NCBI GenBank assembly: GCA_016870865.1
Contig: VGAC01000011.1
Span: 1 to 52,648 of the forward strand
Source: Actinomycetota bacterium
GTDB taxonomy: Bacteria > Actinomycetota > Acidimicrobiia > Acidimicrobiales > Ilumatobacteraceae
DNA length: 52,648 bases
Direction of reading: 5' to 3'
Part shown: positions 34,367-43,199 of the stretch, one piece after another
How the letters are laid out: every line of letters starts with the position of its first letter
How positions within the stretch are numbered: the stretch's first letter is position 1
The notes under the pieces: generated by a model
Database searches by the model: none
Seen by the model: the letters and a program-made list of their open reading frames with translations, nothing else
Told to the model about the DNA's origin: nothing
Position numbers and translations under genes: made by a program

Positions 34367-36394
34367 CTAGTTGCTGGCGGCGGGAGGGGCCTTGTCGCGG
34401 GACCGCGAGGGATGATCGGCCATCGCGAATGCGGCCTCGATGGCCCGCCTGCGCCTGCTGCGCCAGTTGTGGGCCCACCAGGTGAGCAAGATCAACAACG
34501 CGGTTGCGGTGACCACCTGGCCGAGGCCTGCGATCGCGCTGACGTTGGCCGTGATGGTGACGGGCTCTCCAAGTGACAGGTCCCCCCGGGGGGTCAGCAA
34601 CTGCACCGTGACGGGGAAGCGTCCACTCGACCGCGCCTCGACGGCCATCACAACCTCGGCGCTCGCGTTCGCGGGAACCTCCACTACCTGGCGGGGCTTG
34701 GCGAACTTCAACTTCGCACTGCGGAACCGCACGACGGCGCGCAAAGCGCTGTCCGATGAGTTGCGCACCTGCAGACGAAGCTCGGCCTTGCGGGAACTGA
34801 GCGTGAAGTTCGCCGCAGGGGGCAACCCGAGCGAACCGAGCACCGCCCTCGTTGCCGCCCGCAGATTTTTCTCCAGTGCGGCCTCGAGCGCCGGGTCGGT
34901 GCGGCTCGAGAACATCGTCGCGAGCATCGCGGGCCAGTCGTCGCGACGCGGGTCGTCGTCACCGAGCATCGAAATCGTGTTGTTGACCCGCGGAGTGAGT
35001 GCGTCGACGAGGGTTTTGGTGCGTTCGAGTGTCGTGTCGGTACCCGTCGCCAAGTCGAGTACGTCACCCGTTGTTTCCGTTGCGGCGGGGCGAGGCGCCG
35101 ATGCGATTTTCAGCACCAGACTCGACTCGACAAGGCGAAAAAGTTGCTGCAGCACGGCAGGGTCAGCGGGTCGCCCGTCCTTGGTGCCGAGGGCGACCAT
35201 CACGAGGGTGAGATCCTTGCCCATGCCGAGGAGTGACTCGCGATGCAGCACCAAGCCCGCCGCCACGGTGATGGCGCGGGCCAGAGGGCTTTGTGTCGAG
35301 TCGGCAAGTTGGCCGGCATACACGGAGTCGATGCCCTGTACGAGGAGCACGGAACCATCGCTTGCGCGGGCCCGGTAGGTCAATGCCGAGTCGACCAGAC
35401 CGCGGAAACCCGATGCATCGATCGCTCGGGGCGTGAGGACGGTCCCACGCACACCCACGTCGCGCAACAGCACGGCGCCATCGGCATTCAACTTGTCGTC
35501 GACCAAGATCACTCCACGATCGGGGTTCACGTCGATGGCAGCCGCGATCGCATCTTCACCCGCGCGCATTTGCGACGCAAAGGCCTCACCCATACCGACC
35601 GCGGCCATCGCCCCCGCGTTCAGGGGCACGAACGTCGAGGCGGCAAAGGTATGGCGGCTCGATTCATTGCGAAGGGCTGCCAACGCCGTCGGACCGGAAA
35701 CGGCGGCCTGATCGGCCTGCAACGAAACGAACGCGCCCGAGGTTTCCTTGTCGTAGGTCTCCACAAGGTCGGCGAGTTGGGCCGAAAACTCTGGCGCGAC
35801 CATGTTCCCGCCCTTGGCGGTGCGCGCCGGCGCCGACGACACTGCAGCGACATTCATCACCTGCAGCGTCCCTTCCATGCCGGCTGAGGCTGTGCCACCG
35901 GGCTCGAGTCGGTGCACGAAAGTGAACGTCGAGGTGAGCAGCTCCTCACCGGCGCGTAGTTCGAGCGTGATTGGGTAGACACCGCTTGATCCAAAGAGCA
36001 GGTCCCGGGGTGTGGACGTGTCGGTGGCGGTCGGCACCGACACCACGAGGCGACCCGCAGGGTTGCGGGGGAGGTCGGCGATGCCAAAGCGAACACGGTC
36101 GAGGATGTCGGGAAGCCGACCACTCGTCACGTCAGCCAACTCAGCGCGGTTTTTGAGGCGTCGATGCGACACGACGTCGAGATTCAAGTTCTCGGACGGC
36201 GCTGCCTCGAGGGCCACCACAACCCGCCACACTGAATCACCGAGGACGGTGAACGCCTGTTTGGTGACGGTGAGTTGGGCTGTCGCGGCCGATGCCACGC
36301 CGGCTGTGTGTGTGATCAGCGAGGCTGGTGGCACGACACCGAGCCAACCGACGAGTGCCACCACCGCAACGCGTTTGGAGAACGTCGAGATCAT
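34367..36394 (-). CDS. DUF6049-like exported membrane protein (Rv3909 position)
   Basis: 675 residues. A signal peptide (1-37, VAVVALVGWLGVVPPASLI) leads into a long extracytoplasmic part. One C-terminal helix (about 632-652, VVTATALLILLTWWA) and a basic cytoplasmic end follow. The extracytoplasmic part has immunoglobulin-like beta regions before the last helix (FPVTVQLLTPRGDLSLGEPVTI). It fits the DUF6049 family by length and by position between cca and the kinase, as Rv3909 does. ATG 36394 overlaps the acetyltransferase stop (ATGA). The role is unknown, probably envelope-related. Confidence 0.78.
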   Translation of the reverse strand: MISTFSKRVAVVALVGWLGVVPPASLITHTAGVASAATAQLTVTKQAFTVLGDSVWRVVVALEAAPSENLNLDVVSHRRLKNRAELADVTSGRLPDILDRVRFGIADLPRNPAGRLVVSVPTATDTSTPRDLLFGSSGVYPITLELRAGEELLTSTFTFVHRLEPGGTASAGMEGTLQVMNVAAVSSAPARTAKGGNMVAPEFSAQLADLVETYDKETSGAFVSLQADQAAVSGPTALAALRNESSRHTFAASTFVPLNAGAMAAVGMGEAFASQMRAGEDAIAAAIDVNPDRGVILVDDKLNADGAVLLRDVGVRGTVLTPRAIDASGFRGLVDSALTYRARASDGSVLLVQGIDSVYAGQLADSTQSPLARAITVAAGLVLHRESLLGMGKDLTLVMVALGTKDGRPADPAVLQQLFRLVESSLVLKIASAPRPAATETTGDVLDLATGTDTTLERTKTLVDALTPRVNNTISMLGDDDPRRDDWPAMLATMFSSRTDPALEAALEKNLRAATRAVLGSLGLPPAANFTLSSRKAELRLQVRNSSDSALRAVVRFRSAKLKFAKPRQVVEVPANASAEVVMAVEARSSGRFPVTVQLLTPRGDLSLGEPVTITANVSAIAGLGQVVTATALLILLTWWAHNWRSRRRRAIEAAFAMADHPSRSRDKAPPAASN

Positions 36395-37149
36395 CGCGGA
36401 TGTCCGACCAGTGTGGCACGGTCGCATTCCATCACCCGCAGGTGATAACCAACCGACTCGAAACCCCATTGTCGATAGAGGCTAAGCGCAGCCACGTTGT
36501 TGATGTCGGTGTTCACGAACATCTGCAGCGCGCCCCTGGCCCTCGCCCAGCGCATGGAGTCGGCAACCAGGGCCACAGCCGCCCCTTGGCGTCGCGCCGT
36601 AGGTACGACCGCCAAGCGCTGCAAGTACGAGGTCTCATCGCTGACCCCTGTGAGGCAGAAACCGAGTGCCTTGCCCCCAGAGGGTCCGCCCCGAAAAGGT
36701 GTCACCATTCGCCGCCGCGCACCCCGTACACGAAAGAGTTGCGTGGCCCGGCAGGAGTGTTCGAATGCGGCAGCATCAATCGCCCATTCATCGCCGAAAG
36801 ATGCGACGTCGATGCGCACCACATCGGCCGCCCGTACACGACCGATACGCCACACCAGGTCGCTGTCGGTTGCTTGCGTGTCTCTGCCCAGGTCGGTAGC
36901 CATTAAATCGAGCTCCTGTCGTACGACGAAGCCGTGGTTCAACAGTGCCTCGGCAGTCGCCGGTGCCACAGCGCTGGTGCGCACGCGCTGGAATGCGCTC
37001 GCCGCGGTTGCATCCGCCCACTCCTCGACGACGGACCGCGTGATCGTGACCTCGGGTCGGTGCGCTGACCGCAGTGTGAGCATTGCCGTCGTCGCGTCGA
37101 ATGGCCAGACGCCTATCGTCCACGGCGGCTGGTCGGCCACGTTCGTCAC
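36391..37149 (-). CDS. GNAT-family acetyltransferase
   Basis: 252 residues. The C-terminal GNAT core is clear: LQRLAVVPTARRQGAAVALVADSMRWARARGA is the acetyl-CoA motif A (RRQGAA loop), followed by MFVNTDINNVAALSLYRQWGFESVGYH. The N-terminal half is a degenerate second GNAT-like repeat. The substrate is unknown. I choose GTG 37149; the frame continues to 37500, but that would overlap the divergent cca gene. Mycobacteria carry mutT4 in this place. The gene is coupled to DUF6049 by ATGA. Confidence 0.8.
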   Translation of the reverse strand: MTNVADQPPWTIGVWPFDATTAMLTLRSAHRPEVTITRSVVEEWADATAASAFQRVRTSAVAPATAEALLNHGFVVRQELDLMATDLGRDTQATDSDLVWRIGRVRAADVVRIDVASFGDEWAIDAAAFEHSCRATQLFRVRGARRRMVTPFRGGPSGGKALGFCLTGVSDETSYLQRLAVVPTARRQGAAVALVADSMRWARARGALQMFVNTDINNVAALSLYRQWGFESVGYHLRVMECDRATLVGHPR

Positions 37150-37206
37150 GAGGAACGACGGTAGTGCCGCGCGCGGCGAGCAGGTCGTGGTGTCTAGTCT
37201 GAAAAC

Positions 37207-38625
37207 GTGGCCCCCGATCGTTTCGCGCCGATTCTCGCCGAGCTGGCACCGCTCACCGAGCGATTTGCCGCGGCGGGGAAGCGTCTCTACCTGGTCGGCG
37301 GCACCGTGCGTGACCTGCTCATCGGTCGGGGTGACCCGACGAACGTCGATGCCTTCGATTTCGATGCCACCACCGACGCGCGGCCTGACGAGACCAAGGC
37401 GATTCTCGCCGGGTGGGCCGACGCGATCTGGACACAAGGTGAACGCTTCGGCACCATCGGTGCGAAAAAGAACGGTCGCGTCTATGAAATCACGACCCAT
37501 CGCGCCGAGGCGTACTCACCCGATTCCCGCAAGCCCGACGTGGCCTTTGCCGATGCGATCGATACCGACCTGTCACGGCGTGACTTCACCATCAACGCGA
37601 TGGCGCTCGAACTCACCGGTAGTGAGCCCGCGCTCATCGATCCTTACAACGGCGCGGCCGACCTCATTGCGCGTGCCCTGCGCACACCGCTTTCACCCAC
37701 GGAAAGCTTCAGTGACGACCCGCTGCGCATGTTGCGTGCGGCACGTTTCATTGCCGCACTCAATCTCACCCCCGACCCGGGCCTCGTCAGCGCGGTGAAG
37801 AGTATGGCCGACCGGCTGAAAATCGTCTCGCAGGAACGCGTGCAGGCCGAGCTCGACCGTCTCATCGTGCTCGAGCACCCGACCGTGGGGCTCTGGTTCA
37901 TCGTCGACACCGGCCTGGCTGCTCACTTCTTTCCCGAGCTGCCCGCGATGAGCCTCGAACAAGATCCGATCCACCGCCACAAAGACGTTCTCACCCACAC
38001 CCTGGCGGTGGTGGAAAACGTACGACCAGACGCATACCCCAACTTCGACTTCCGTCGCACGCGTCTCGCTGCGCTGTTCCATGACATCGGCAAACCAAAG
38101 ACGCGGTCGATCCACAAGGGGAAGGGCATCACTTTTCATCACCACGAAGTCGTTGGTGCACGCATGACACGCGAGCGCATGAAGGCTCTGAAGTACTCGA
38201 CCGAAGACGTCGAGGCAGTCACTTCGCTCGTCGAAATGCACCTGCGTTTCCACACCTATTCGATGGGCTGGACCGATGCTGCGGTGCGCCGTTACGTGCG
38301 CGACGCGGGGCCTTTGCTTGCCGAACTGAACGTTCTCACGCGCTGCGACTGCACGACACGCAACGAGAAAAAGGCGAACATGCTGTCACGTCGCATGGAT
38401 GAGCTCGAAGCACGCATCGAAGAACTCGCGGCACAGGAACAACTTGCCTCAATGCGACCCGAACTCGACGGCCTTGCGGTGATGGAGTTGCTCGACATGA
38501 AGCCCGGTCCCGACGTTGGCCGCGCACTCGACTTCCTGATGGAGATTCGCCTCGAAGAGGGCCTGCTCGGTGAGGAAGAAATCACCCGTCGTCTGCGCGC
38601 CTGGTGGCTGGCACGACAGCCCTAG
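37207..38625 (+). CDS. cca: CCA tRNA nucleotidyltransferase
   Basis: 472 residues, like actinobacterial PcnA (Rv3907). It adds or repairs the 3' CCA of tRNAs; none of the three tRNA genes here encodes CCA, so the activity is essential. The nucleotidyltransferase domain has LVGGTVRDLLIG (about 29-40), the metal motif DFDATTDARPD and RRDFTINAMA; the neck contains DPLRMLRAARF. A C-terminal HD domain has HRHKDVLTHTLAVVENV and ALFHDIGKPKT. GTG start; divergent from the acetyltransferase. Confidence 0.95.
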   Translation: MAPDRFAPILAELAPLTERFAAAGKRLYLVGGTVRDLLIGRGDPTNVDAFDFDATTDARPDETKAILAGWADAIWTQGERFGTIGAKKNGRVYEITTHRAEAYSPDSRKPDVAFADAIDTDLSRRDFTINAMALELTGSEPALIDPYNGAADLIARALRTPLSPTESFSDDPLRMLRAARFIAALNLTPDPGLVSAVKSMADRLKIVSQERVQAELDRLIVLEHPTVGLWFIVDTGLAAHFFPELPAMSLEQDPIHRHKDVLTHTLAVVENVRPDAYPNFDFRRTRLAALFHDIGKPKTRSIHKGKGITFHHHEVVGARMTRERMKALKYSTEDVEAVTSLVEMHLRFHTYSMGWTDAAVRRYVRDAGPLLAELNVLTRCDCTTRNEKKANMLSRRMDELEARIEELAAQEQLASMRPELDGLAVMELLDMKPGPDVGRALDFLMEIRLEEGLLGEEEITRRLRAWWLARQP

Positions 38626-38628
38626 CGA

Positions 38629-39222
38629 CTAACTGCCGAGTTTGCGGGCGCGCACCGCGAGCGTGCACGGCACCACCGTGCGGGGCTTGTTCGTCGCATA
38701 CAACTCGTAGAGCACGTCGATCGCGAAGTTCGAGCGCCCAAGCGACATGCACAGGTCACCAATCGTGAGATTGGTGGAGCTTCCGTAGCGACGACGCGCA
38801 ATGGGTTCGTCGCCATCGAACATCGCGTGCGCCGGATGTTCCAGCACGGCGACGAAGGCGGCCTCGGGCTTGAGCACGCGGTGCACCTGTCGCAACAAAC
38901 GGTCGACGTCGTCGACACCGGCCAGTCGTTCGACACACAGCACCAGATCGAGCGAGGAACTGGTGGCGAAACCCAGCTGGAACAACTTCGCGTGCTGGAA
39001 CTCCACGCGTACCCCGGCTGATTCCGCGGCGTGCCGCGCCGCCGTGATGCGTTCGAGTGAATTGTCGACAGCAATCATCCGCGCCCCCGCCCGGGCAAGT
39101 GCCACGGAATTCGGTGGCCCGGGCGGTAGCCCGAGTTCGAGCACGCGTTTGCCGCGTACGTCACCGACAAGACGCAGGTCACGTTCGCCGGCGATGTCAT
39201 CCCCGAACCAAACGTCAGCCAC
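38629..39222 (-). CDS. Class I SAM-dependent methyltransferase-like protein
   Basis: 197 residues. Motif I region is KRVLELGLPPGPPNSVALARAGARMIAVD, with the acidic residue ending strand 2, then SLDLVLCVERLAG and LRQVHRVLKPEAAFVAVLEHP. The glycine-rich loop is unusual (GLPPGPPN for GCGTGxN), so SAM binding may be altered. GTG 39222 is chosen because WFGDDIAGERDLRLVGDV starts right after it; ATG 39264 is possible. Convergent with cca, three bases apart. Confidence 0.75.
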   Translation of the reverse strand: MADVWFGDDIAGERDLRLVGDVRGKRVLELGLPPGPPNSVALARAGARMIAVDNSLERITAARHAAESAGVRVEFQHAKLFQLGFATSSSLDLVLCVERLAGVDDVDRLLRQVHRVLKPEAAFVAVLEHPAHAMFDGDEPIARRRYGSSTNLTIGDLCMSLGRSNFAIDVLYELYATNKPRTVVPCTLAVRARKLGS

Positions 39223-39283
39223 GACCCAAGTGTGCCAAGTGCAACGTTCCCGACGGGGGATCATCCGTGGCTAGCCTTCCGCC

Positions 39284-39691
39284 ATGTCATTCAGTGCAGG
39301 TTCGTTGCGTGGTGGAGGCGCCGTCGACCACCGTCTCGCGCGTCAACACCTGATCAACGAGTACCGACGTGGTCGCCTGCGTCAAGACCAGGTGTGCGAT
39401 GCACATCCCGAACTGCTTCGTGTAGCGCGCAACTTCGGCGAGGAAACGAAAACGACGTGCCCCATCTGCACCGAGGACAAACTCGTTCTCGTCACCTATG
39501 TCTTTGGTCCGCACCTGCCGTCGCACGGCCGTTGCGTGACGCAGCGCAGCGAAATGGCACAGATCCAACGTCGCGCAAACACCTCCGCCGCGGACTACAC
39601 CGCCTACGTCGTCGAGGCCTGCCGGACCTGCAAGTGGCACCACCTGTTGCGCGCCGTGCCCATCGTCGGCCGCGCCCGCCGCAGTGCCTGA
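39284..39691 (+). CDS. DUF5318 zinc-ribbon-like protein
   Basis: 135 residues matching the actinobacterial DUF5318 family. An N-terminal helix pair (HRLARQHLINEYRRGRLRQDQVCDAHPEL) is followed by a zinc-ribbon-like core with C59-P-I-C62 and C113-R-T-C116. The bridge GPHLPSHGRCV contains another cysteine. The function is not known. It is regularly found near rpsF and envelope genes. ATG start. Confidence 0.85.
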   Translation: MSFSAGSLRGGGAVDHRLARQHLINEYRRGRLRQDQVCDAHPELLRVARNFGEETKTTCPICTEDKLVLVTYVFGPHLPSHGRCVTQRSEMAQIQRRANTSAADYTAYVVEACRTCKWHHLLRAVPIVGRARRSA

Positions 39692-39697
39692 CACCGG

Positions 39698-39871
39698 TTA
39701 GTCGAGGCGTTCGTGGGGGTACTGCGAAAGGCAGGAAAAACACCACCGCTCCGCGTCGGGTAGCACAACCTGTCTGTGTTCGGACTCCCAGGTTTCGGGG
39801 ATCACATACATCCGCCGCACGGGTGTGAGGCCGGCCTCGAGGCCGCCACAGCTCTCGCAGGTCTCTGCCAT
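39698..39871 (-). CDS. 57-aa double-CxxC zinc-binding protein
   Basis: 57 residues with two CxxC knuckles (C5-E-S-C8 and C44-F-S-C47), joined by a strand RRMYVIPETWESE. It is a minimal zinc ribbon that I recall only as a conserved actinobacterial hypothetical. ATG 39871 is the start; a longer frame to 40021 would translate the rpsF leader. It is convergent with DUF5318, six bases from its stop. Both neighbours are cysteine-knuckle proteins, an odd pairing. Confidence 0.72.
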   Translation of the reverse strand: MAETCESCGGLEAGLTPVRRMYVIPETWESEHRQVVLPDAERWCFSCLSQYPHERLD

Positions 39872-40019
39872 GAGCCCGAAATTAACGGGTTTCGGACGAG
39901 TTGCTACACGCTTGGCACACACTGGAGGCGATGGAAAGCCGAACCGATACCCTTCGAGTCTCCACATCCACCCTGCTCCGTCTAGGGGCCGCGGTCCGCA
40001 CCGTGTCCGAAGGGAGAAC

Positions 40020-40355
40020 ATGACAATGACCCGCGCCTATGAATTGATGGTCATCATCGACGGTGGCATCGACGACAACGCTGCTCAGCAACAGGTCAAG
40101 TCGATCACTGCAACCGTCACCTCCGTCGGGGGTTCCGTCCACGGCAACCCCGATTGGTGGGGAAAGCGCCGTTTGGCCTACCCGATCAACAAGAGAGAAG
40201 ACGGCTACTACGTCGTCTACAACATCCTCGCGCCGCCAGGCGCCCTTGATGAGGTTGAGCGCACGCTCCGCATCGCCGACAACGTGGTTCGCCACAAGCT
40301 TCTCCGCCTGCCCGACCATGAAGGCCAGCGTCGCGGGATGCTCGAAAAGGTTTAG
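40020..40355 (+). CDS. rpsF: 30S ribosomal protein S6
   Basis: 111 residues. S6 pairs with S18 on the central domain of 16S rRNA. It begins TRAYELMVIIDGGIDDNAAQ and has the family block WGKRRLAYPINKREDGYYVVYNI. The ATG at 40020 has GGGAG four to eight bases upstream. It heads the conserved rpsF-ssb-rpsR-rplI-dnaB operon. Confidence 0.97.
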   Translation: MTMTRAYELMVIIDGGIDDNAAQQQVKSITATVTSVGGSVHGNPDWWGKRRLAYPINKREDGYYVVYNILAPPGALDEVERTLRIADNVVRHKLLRLPDHEGQRRGMLEKV

Positions 40356-40388
40356 TCCGGATTCATCTCCACACGAACGGAGCACAGC

Positions 40389-40838
40389 ATGGCAGACAAT
40401 ACGATCACACTCGTCGGCAACCTCACGCGCGACCCAGAACTACGTTTCACCACCGGTGGACGCGGCGTCGCGTCGTTTGGAATCGCCGTAGGTCGTCGCT
40501 TCCAGGTCAATGGTGAGTGGCAAGAGCAGACGTCGTACTTCAACATCACCGCATGGGGCCAGCTCGGCGAGAACGCGGCTGCGACCCTCGCAAAGGGTTC
40601 GCGTGTCATCGTCACCGGCCGCCTCGAACAGCGCGAGTACACCACCCGCGACGGCGACAAGCGCACCGCCATCGAGGTCGTCGCCGACGAACTCGGACCC
40701 AGCCTTCGCTGGGCCACCGCGCAGGTCGAGCGTCAGTCCGGCCAAGGCGGCCAGGGTGGCGGCGCCAATCGCAGTGCCAATGCCGGTGCTGCCAACCGTG
40801 GTGACGACCCGTACATGGGCGACGAAGAGCCCTTCTGA
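40389..40838 (+). CDS. ssb: Single-stranded DNA-binding protein
   Basis: 149 residues. OB fold (about 1-110) starting ADNTITLVGNLTRDPELRFT, with VASFGIAVGRRF and YFNITAWGQLGENAA, then VIVTGRLEQREYTTRDGDKRT. A glycine/asparagine-rich linker leads to the acidic tip DDPYMGDEEPF, which recruits replication and repair partners. It lies between rpsF and rpsR. Confidence 0.97.
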   Translation: MADNTITLVGNLTRDPELRFTTGGRGVASFGIAVGRRFQVNGEWQEQTSYFNITAWGQLGENAAATLAKGSRVIVTGRLEQREYTTRDGDKRTAIEVVADELGPSLRWATAQVERQSGQGGQGGGANRSANAGAANRGDDPYMGDEEPF

Positions 40839-40873
40839 ACACTCGAAAAAATCACAGCAACTGAGAGAGAAAA

Positions 40874-41284
40874 ATGACCAGCAAGAAGAACAAGGCCCGT
40901 GTCTCAAAGGTCGACCTGAAAAAGCCCGGCAAGAAGAAGCCGAACGTGCTCGACACCGAGCGCATCTCCTATGTCGACTACAAGGACGTCAATTTGCTCC
41001 AACGTTTCATGTCTGACCGCTCGAAACTCCGCAGCCAGCGCCTGGCCGGCACATCGGTGCAGCAGCAGCGCGAAATCGCCAATGCGGTGAAAAATGCCCG
41101 TGAGATGGCGCTTCTTCCCTACACCAAGCGCGTTGCCTCAACGCGCGCTCCGCGTGCGGGCGCCGACCGCGAAGAAGACGAAAAATACGTCGATAGGTAC
41201 GCCGAGAAGGTCACTGATGGTGAAGCCACCGAGGCCCCCGAGGCCGTGCTGGACGCCGGTGACGATGCAGAGGGTGAGGCCTGA
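40874..41284 (+). CDS. rpsR: 30S ribosomal protein S18 with acidic C-terminal extension
   Basis: 136 residues against about 75-85 for ordinary S18. The core (about 26-86) is typical: ISYVDYKDVNLLQRFMSDRSK and REIANAVKNAREMALLPYT. A basic lead (1-24) and a 45-residue tail (about 92-136, rich in D, E and A) flank it. The tail has no known function. Start ATG with GAGAG upstream. rplI starts two bases after the stop. Confidence 0.95.
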   Translation: MTSKKNKARVSKVDLKKPGKKKPNVLDTERISYVDYKDVNLLQRFMSDRSKLRSQRLAGTSVQQQREIANAVKNAREMALLPYTKRVASTRAPRAGADREEDEKYVDRYAEKVTDGEATEAPEAVLDAGDDAEGEA

Positions 41285-41286
41285 TC

Positions 41287-41733
41287 ATGAACGTGATTCT
41301 TCGCAGCGACGTGAAGGGCCTCGGCAAGCGCGGCGACGTTGTGAGCGTCACCAACGGCCATGCCCGCAACTTTCTGCTGCCCCACGGCCTTGCCATTGTT
41401 GCAAGCCAAGGTGCCGTCGCCCAGGCCGCCGCCATGCGCCGGGCCCGTGACAACAAGGAGCGTGCATCGCGCGAGGCTGCCCTCGCCGTCGCCTCGCGTC
41501 TAGGTTCGGCAACCGTCTCGGTCTCGGCAAAGGCCGGCAACGAAGGTCGCCTGTTCGGTTCGATCACCTCGGCCGAGGTCGCCAAGGCGATTGCGGCACA
41601 AACCGGTATCGAACTCGACAAGCGCGATATTGGAATCGACAGCCCAATCCGCACGGTTGGTCGCCACTCGGTTTTGGTCAAGCTGTACCACGACGTCACG
41701 AGCACCGTCTCGATTGATGTCGCGGCCAGCTGA
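41287..41733 (+). CDS. rplI: 50S ribosomal protein L9
   Basis: 148 residues. The N-terminal rRNA-binding domain has NVILRSDVKGLGKRGDVVSVTNGHARNFLLPHGLA, followed by the long connecting helix and a C-terminal domain (GRLFGSITSAEVAKAIAAQTG, then VLVKLYHDVTSTVSIDV). Full length. The short spacer that follows, before dnaB, is packed with DnaA-box-like sites. Confidence 0.97.
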   Translation: MNVILRSDVKGLGKRGDVVSVTNGHARNFLLPHGLAIVASQGAVAQAAAMRRARDNKERASREAALAVASRLGSATVSVSAKAGNEGRLFGSITSAEVAKAIAAQTGIELDKRDIGIDSPIRTVGRHSVLVKLYHDVTSTVSIDVAAS

Positions 41734-41734
41734 G

Positions 41735-41799
41735 TTACCCACAGCCGTCCACAGGCTTCACACAGGCTTGTCCACAGGTCCTGCCCCTAGCGATCCACA
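41735..41799. promoter_or_regulatory. Cluster of DnaA-box-like sites before dnaB
   Basis: In the 82-bp rplI-dnaB gap, four plus-strand sequences end in CCACA or CCCACA: TTACCCACA (41735-41743), CCGTCCACA (41745-41753), TTGTCCACA (41768-41776) and CGATCCACA (41791-41799). The third is a perfect actinobacterial DnaA box. The last three are spaced 23 bp apart, about two helical turns. Overlapping them is a direct repeat CACAGGCTT (41751-41759 and 41761-41769). Confidence 0.6.
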
Positions 41800-41815
41800 G
41801 GATCACTGAGTCAGG

Positions 41816-43192
41816 GTGGCATCCGTGTCCGACACACGCAAAACCTCCGCGCCCTCCCGCGGCGCTGCTGCGCGCGTACCGCCGCACAACCTGGATGCCG
41901 AGGCCTCGCTTCTCGGTGCGATGTTGCTGTCCAAAGATGCCATCGGCTCTGCCGCCGAGCGTGGTGTCACACCCGGTGACTTCTACAAGTCGGGCCATCA
42001 GCACATCCACGATGCAATCCAGTCACTGAACGTCGCGGGTGAGCCGGTCGACGTCGTTACGGTGTCCGACAAGTTGCAGCGCGTCGGTCTCCTCGACACC
42101 ATCGGTGGCATCGACTATCTCGTCGAACTGCAGAATCGCACGCCTGCGGTGTCGAGCGCCGACCGTTATGCGCGGATCGTCCGCGAAACTTCGATGCTTC
42201 GACGACTCATTCTCGCCGCTTCCGAAATCGCCGAAATTGGCTACAGCCAACCCGACAACATCGAACAGGCACTCGACCGTGCCGAATCGAGCATCTTCGA
42301 AGTCGCCCAAAACCAGGTCAGCGACACGATGGTTCAGCTCAACGATCTCATGCCCCAGACGATGGATCGCCTCTCTGAAATCATGGAGAAGGGTGACCCG
42401 ATCACGGGCATTCCAACGGGCTTCATCGACCTCGACGCGTTGCTGTCGGGTCTGCAGCCCGGAACACTCAACATCATCGGTGCACGTCCCGCGGTGGGAA
42501 AGTCCGCTCTGGCGATGGGGATGGCCGTGAATGTCGCCACCACGACGAACAAGCCGGTGTTGTTTTTTTCGTTGGAGATGGGCCGCGCCGAACTGTCGCA
42601 GAGAATCCTCTCCAGTGAGGCCCGAGTCGACTCGGCGAAATTGCGTAACGGTCGGTTGAACGGAGACGACTGGAGTCGTATCGGCCGTGCCATTGGTCGC
42701 TTGTCAGTGCCACTGTTCATCGACGACAATTCGGCGGTCACCGTGATGGAAATCCGCGCAAAGGCGCGACGCATCGCCGCCAAACACGGTGGGCTCGCGA
42801 TGATCGTCATTGACTACCTGCAGTTGATGGGTGGCAATGTGAGTGCCGAAAACCGTCAGCTCGAAGTCAGCGAAATCAGCAGGAACCTCAAGATCCTTGC
42901 CCGCGACTTTGAGATTCCCGTCGTTGCGCTCAGCCAGTTGAGCCGCGGCGTGGAAACACGCTCTGACAAGCGTCCGACACTGTCGGACCTACGTGAATCT
43001 GGTGCGCTTGAACAGGATGCCGACGTCGTCATGTTCCTCTACCGTGCCGCGGTGTCCGGCGACGACGCGGAGCGCAAGGCCGAGGCCCATCTGCAGATCG
43101 CCAAGCACCGTGCCGGACCGCTCGACGACATTCGTCTGTTTTTCTCGGCGAACTTCACACGATTCGACAATTTCACCTCAAAGGGCCCATAG
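41816..43192 (+). CDS. dnaB: Replicative DNA helicase DnaB
   Basis: 458 residues, no intein. The N-terminal collar (about 24-130, PPHNLDAEASLLGAMLLS) is joined to a RecA-like motor with Walker A GARPAVGKS (222-230), then VLFFSLEMGRAELSQR, the Walker B region LAMIVIDYLQLMGG and the arginine-finger segment LRESGALEQDADVVMFLYR. It unwinds DNA at the fork, probably loaded with DciA from 18.3 kb. GTG 41816 or GTG 41825 could be the start; an AGGG lies before the second. Confidence 0.97.
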   Translation: MASVSDTRKTSAPSRGAAARVPPHNLDAEASLLGAMLLSKDAIGSAAERGVTPGDFYKSGHQHIHDAIQSLNVAGEPVDVVTVSDKLQRVGLLDTIGGIDYLVELQNRTPAVSSADRYARIVRETSMLRRLILAASEIAEIGYSQPDNIEQALDRAESSIFEVAQNQVSDTMVQLNDLMPQTMDRLSEIMEKGDPITGIPTGFIDLDALLSGLQPGTLNIIGARPAVGKSALAMGMAVNVATTTNKPVLFFSLEMGRAELSQRILSSEARVDSAKLRNGRLNGDDWSRIGRAIGRLSVPLFIDDNSAVTVMEIRAKARRIAAKHGGLAMIVIDYLQLMGGNVSAENRQLEVSEISRNLKILARDFEIPVVALSQLSRGVETRSDKRPTLSDLRESGALEQDADVVMFLYRAAVSGDDAERKAEAHLQIAKHRAGPLDDIRLFFSANFTRFDNFTSKGP

Positions 43193-43199
43193 TCGCGCC

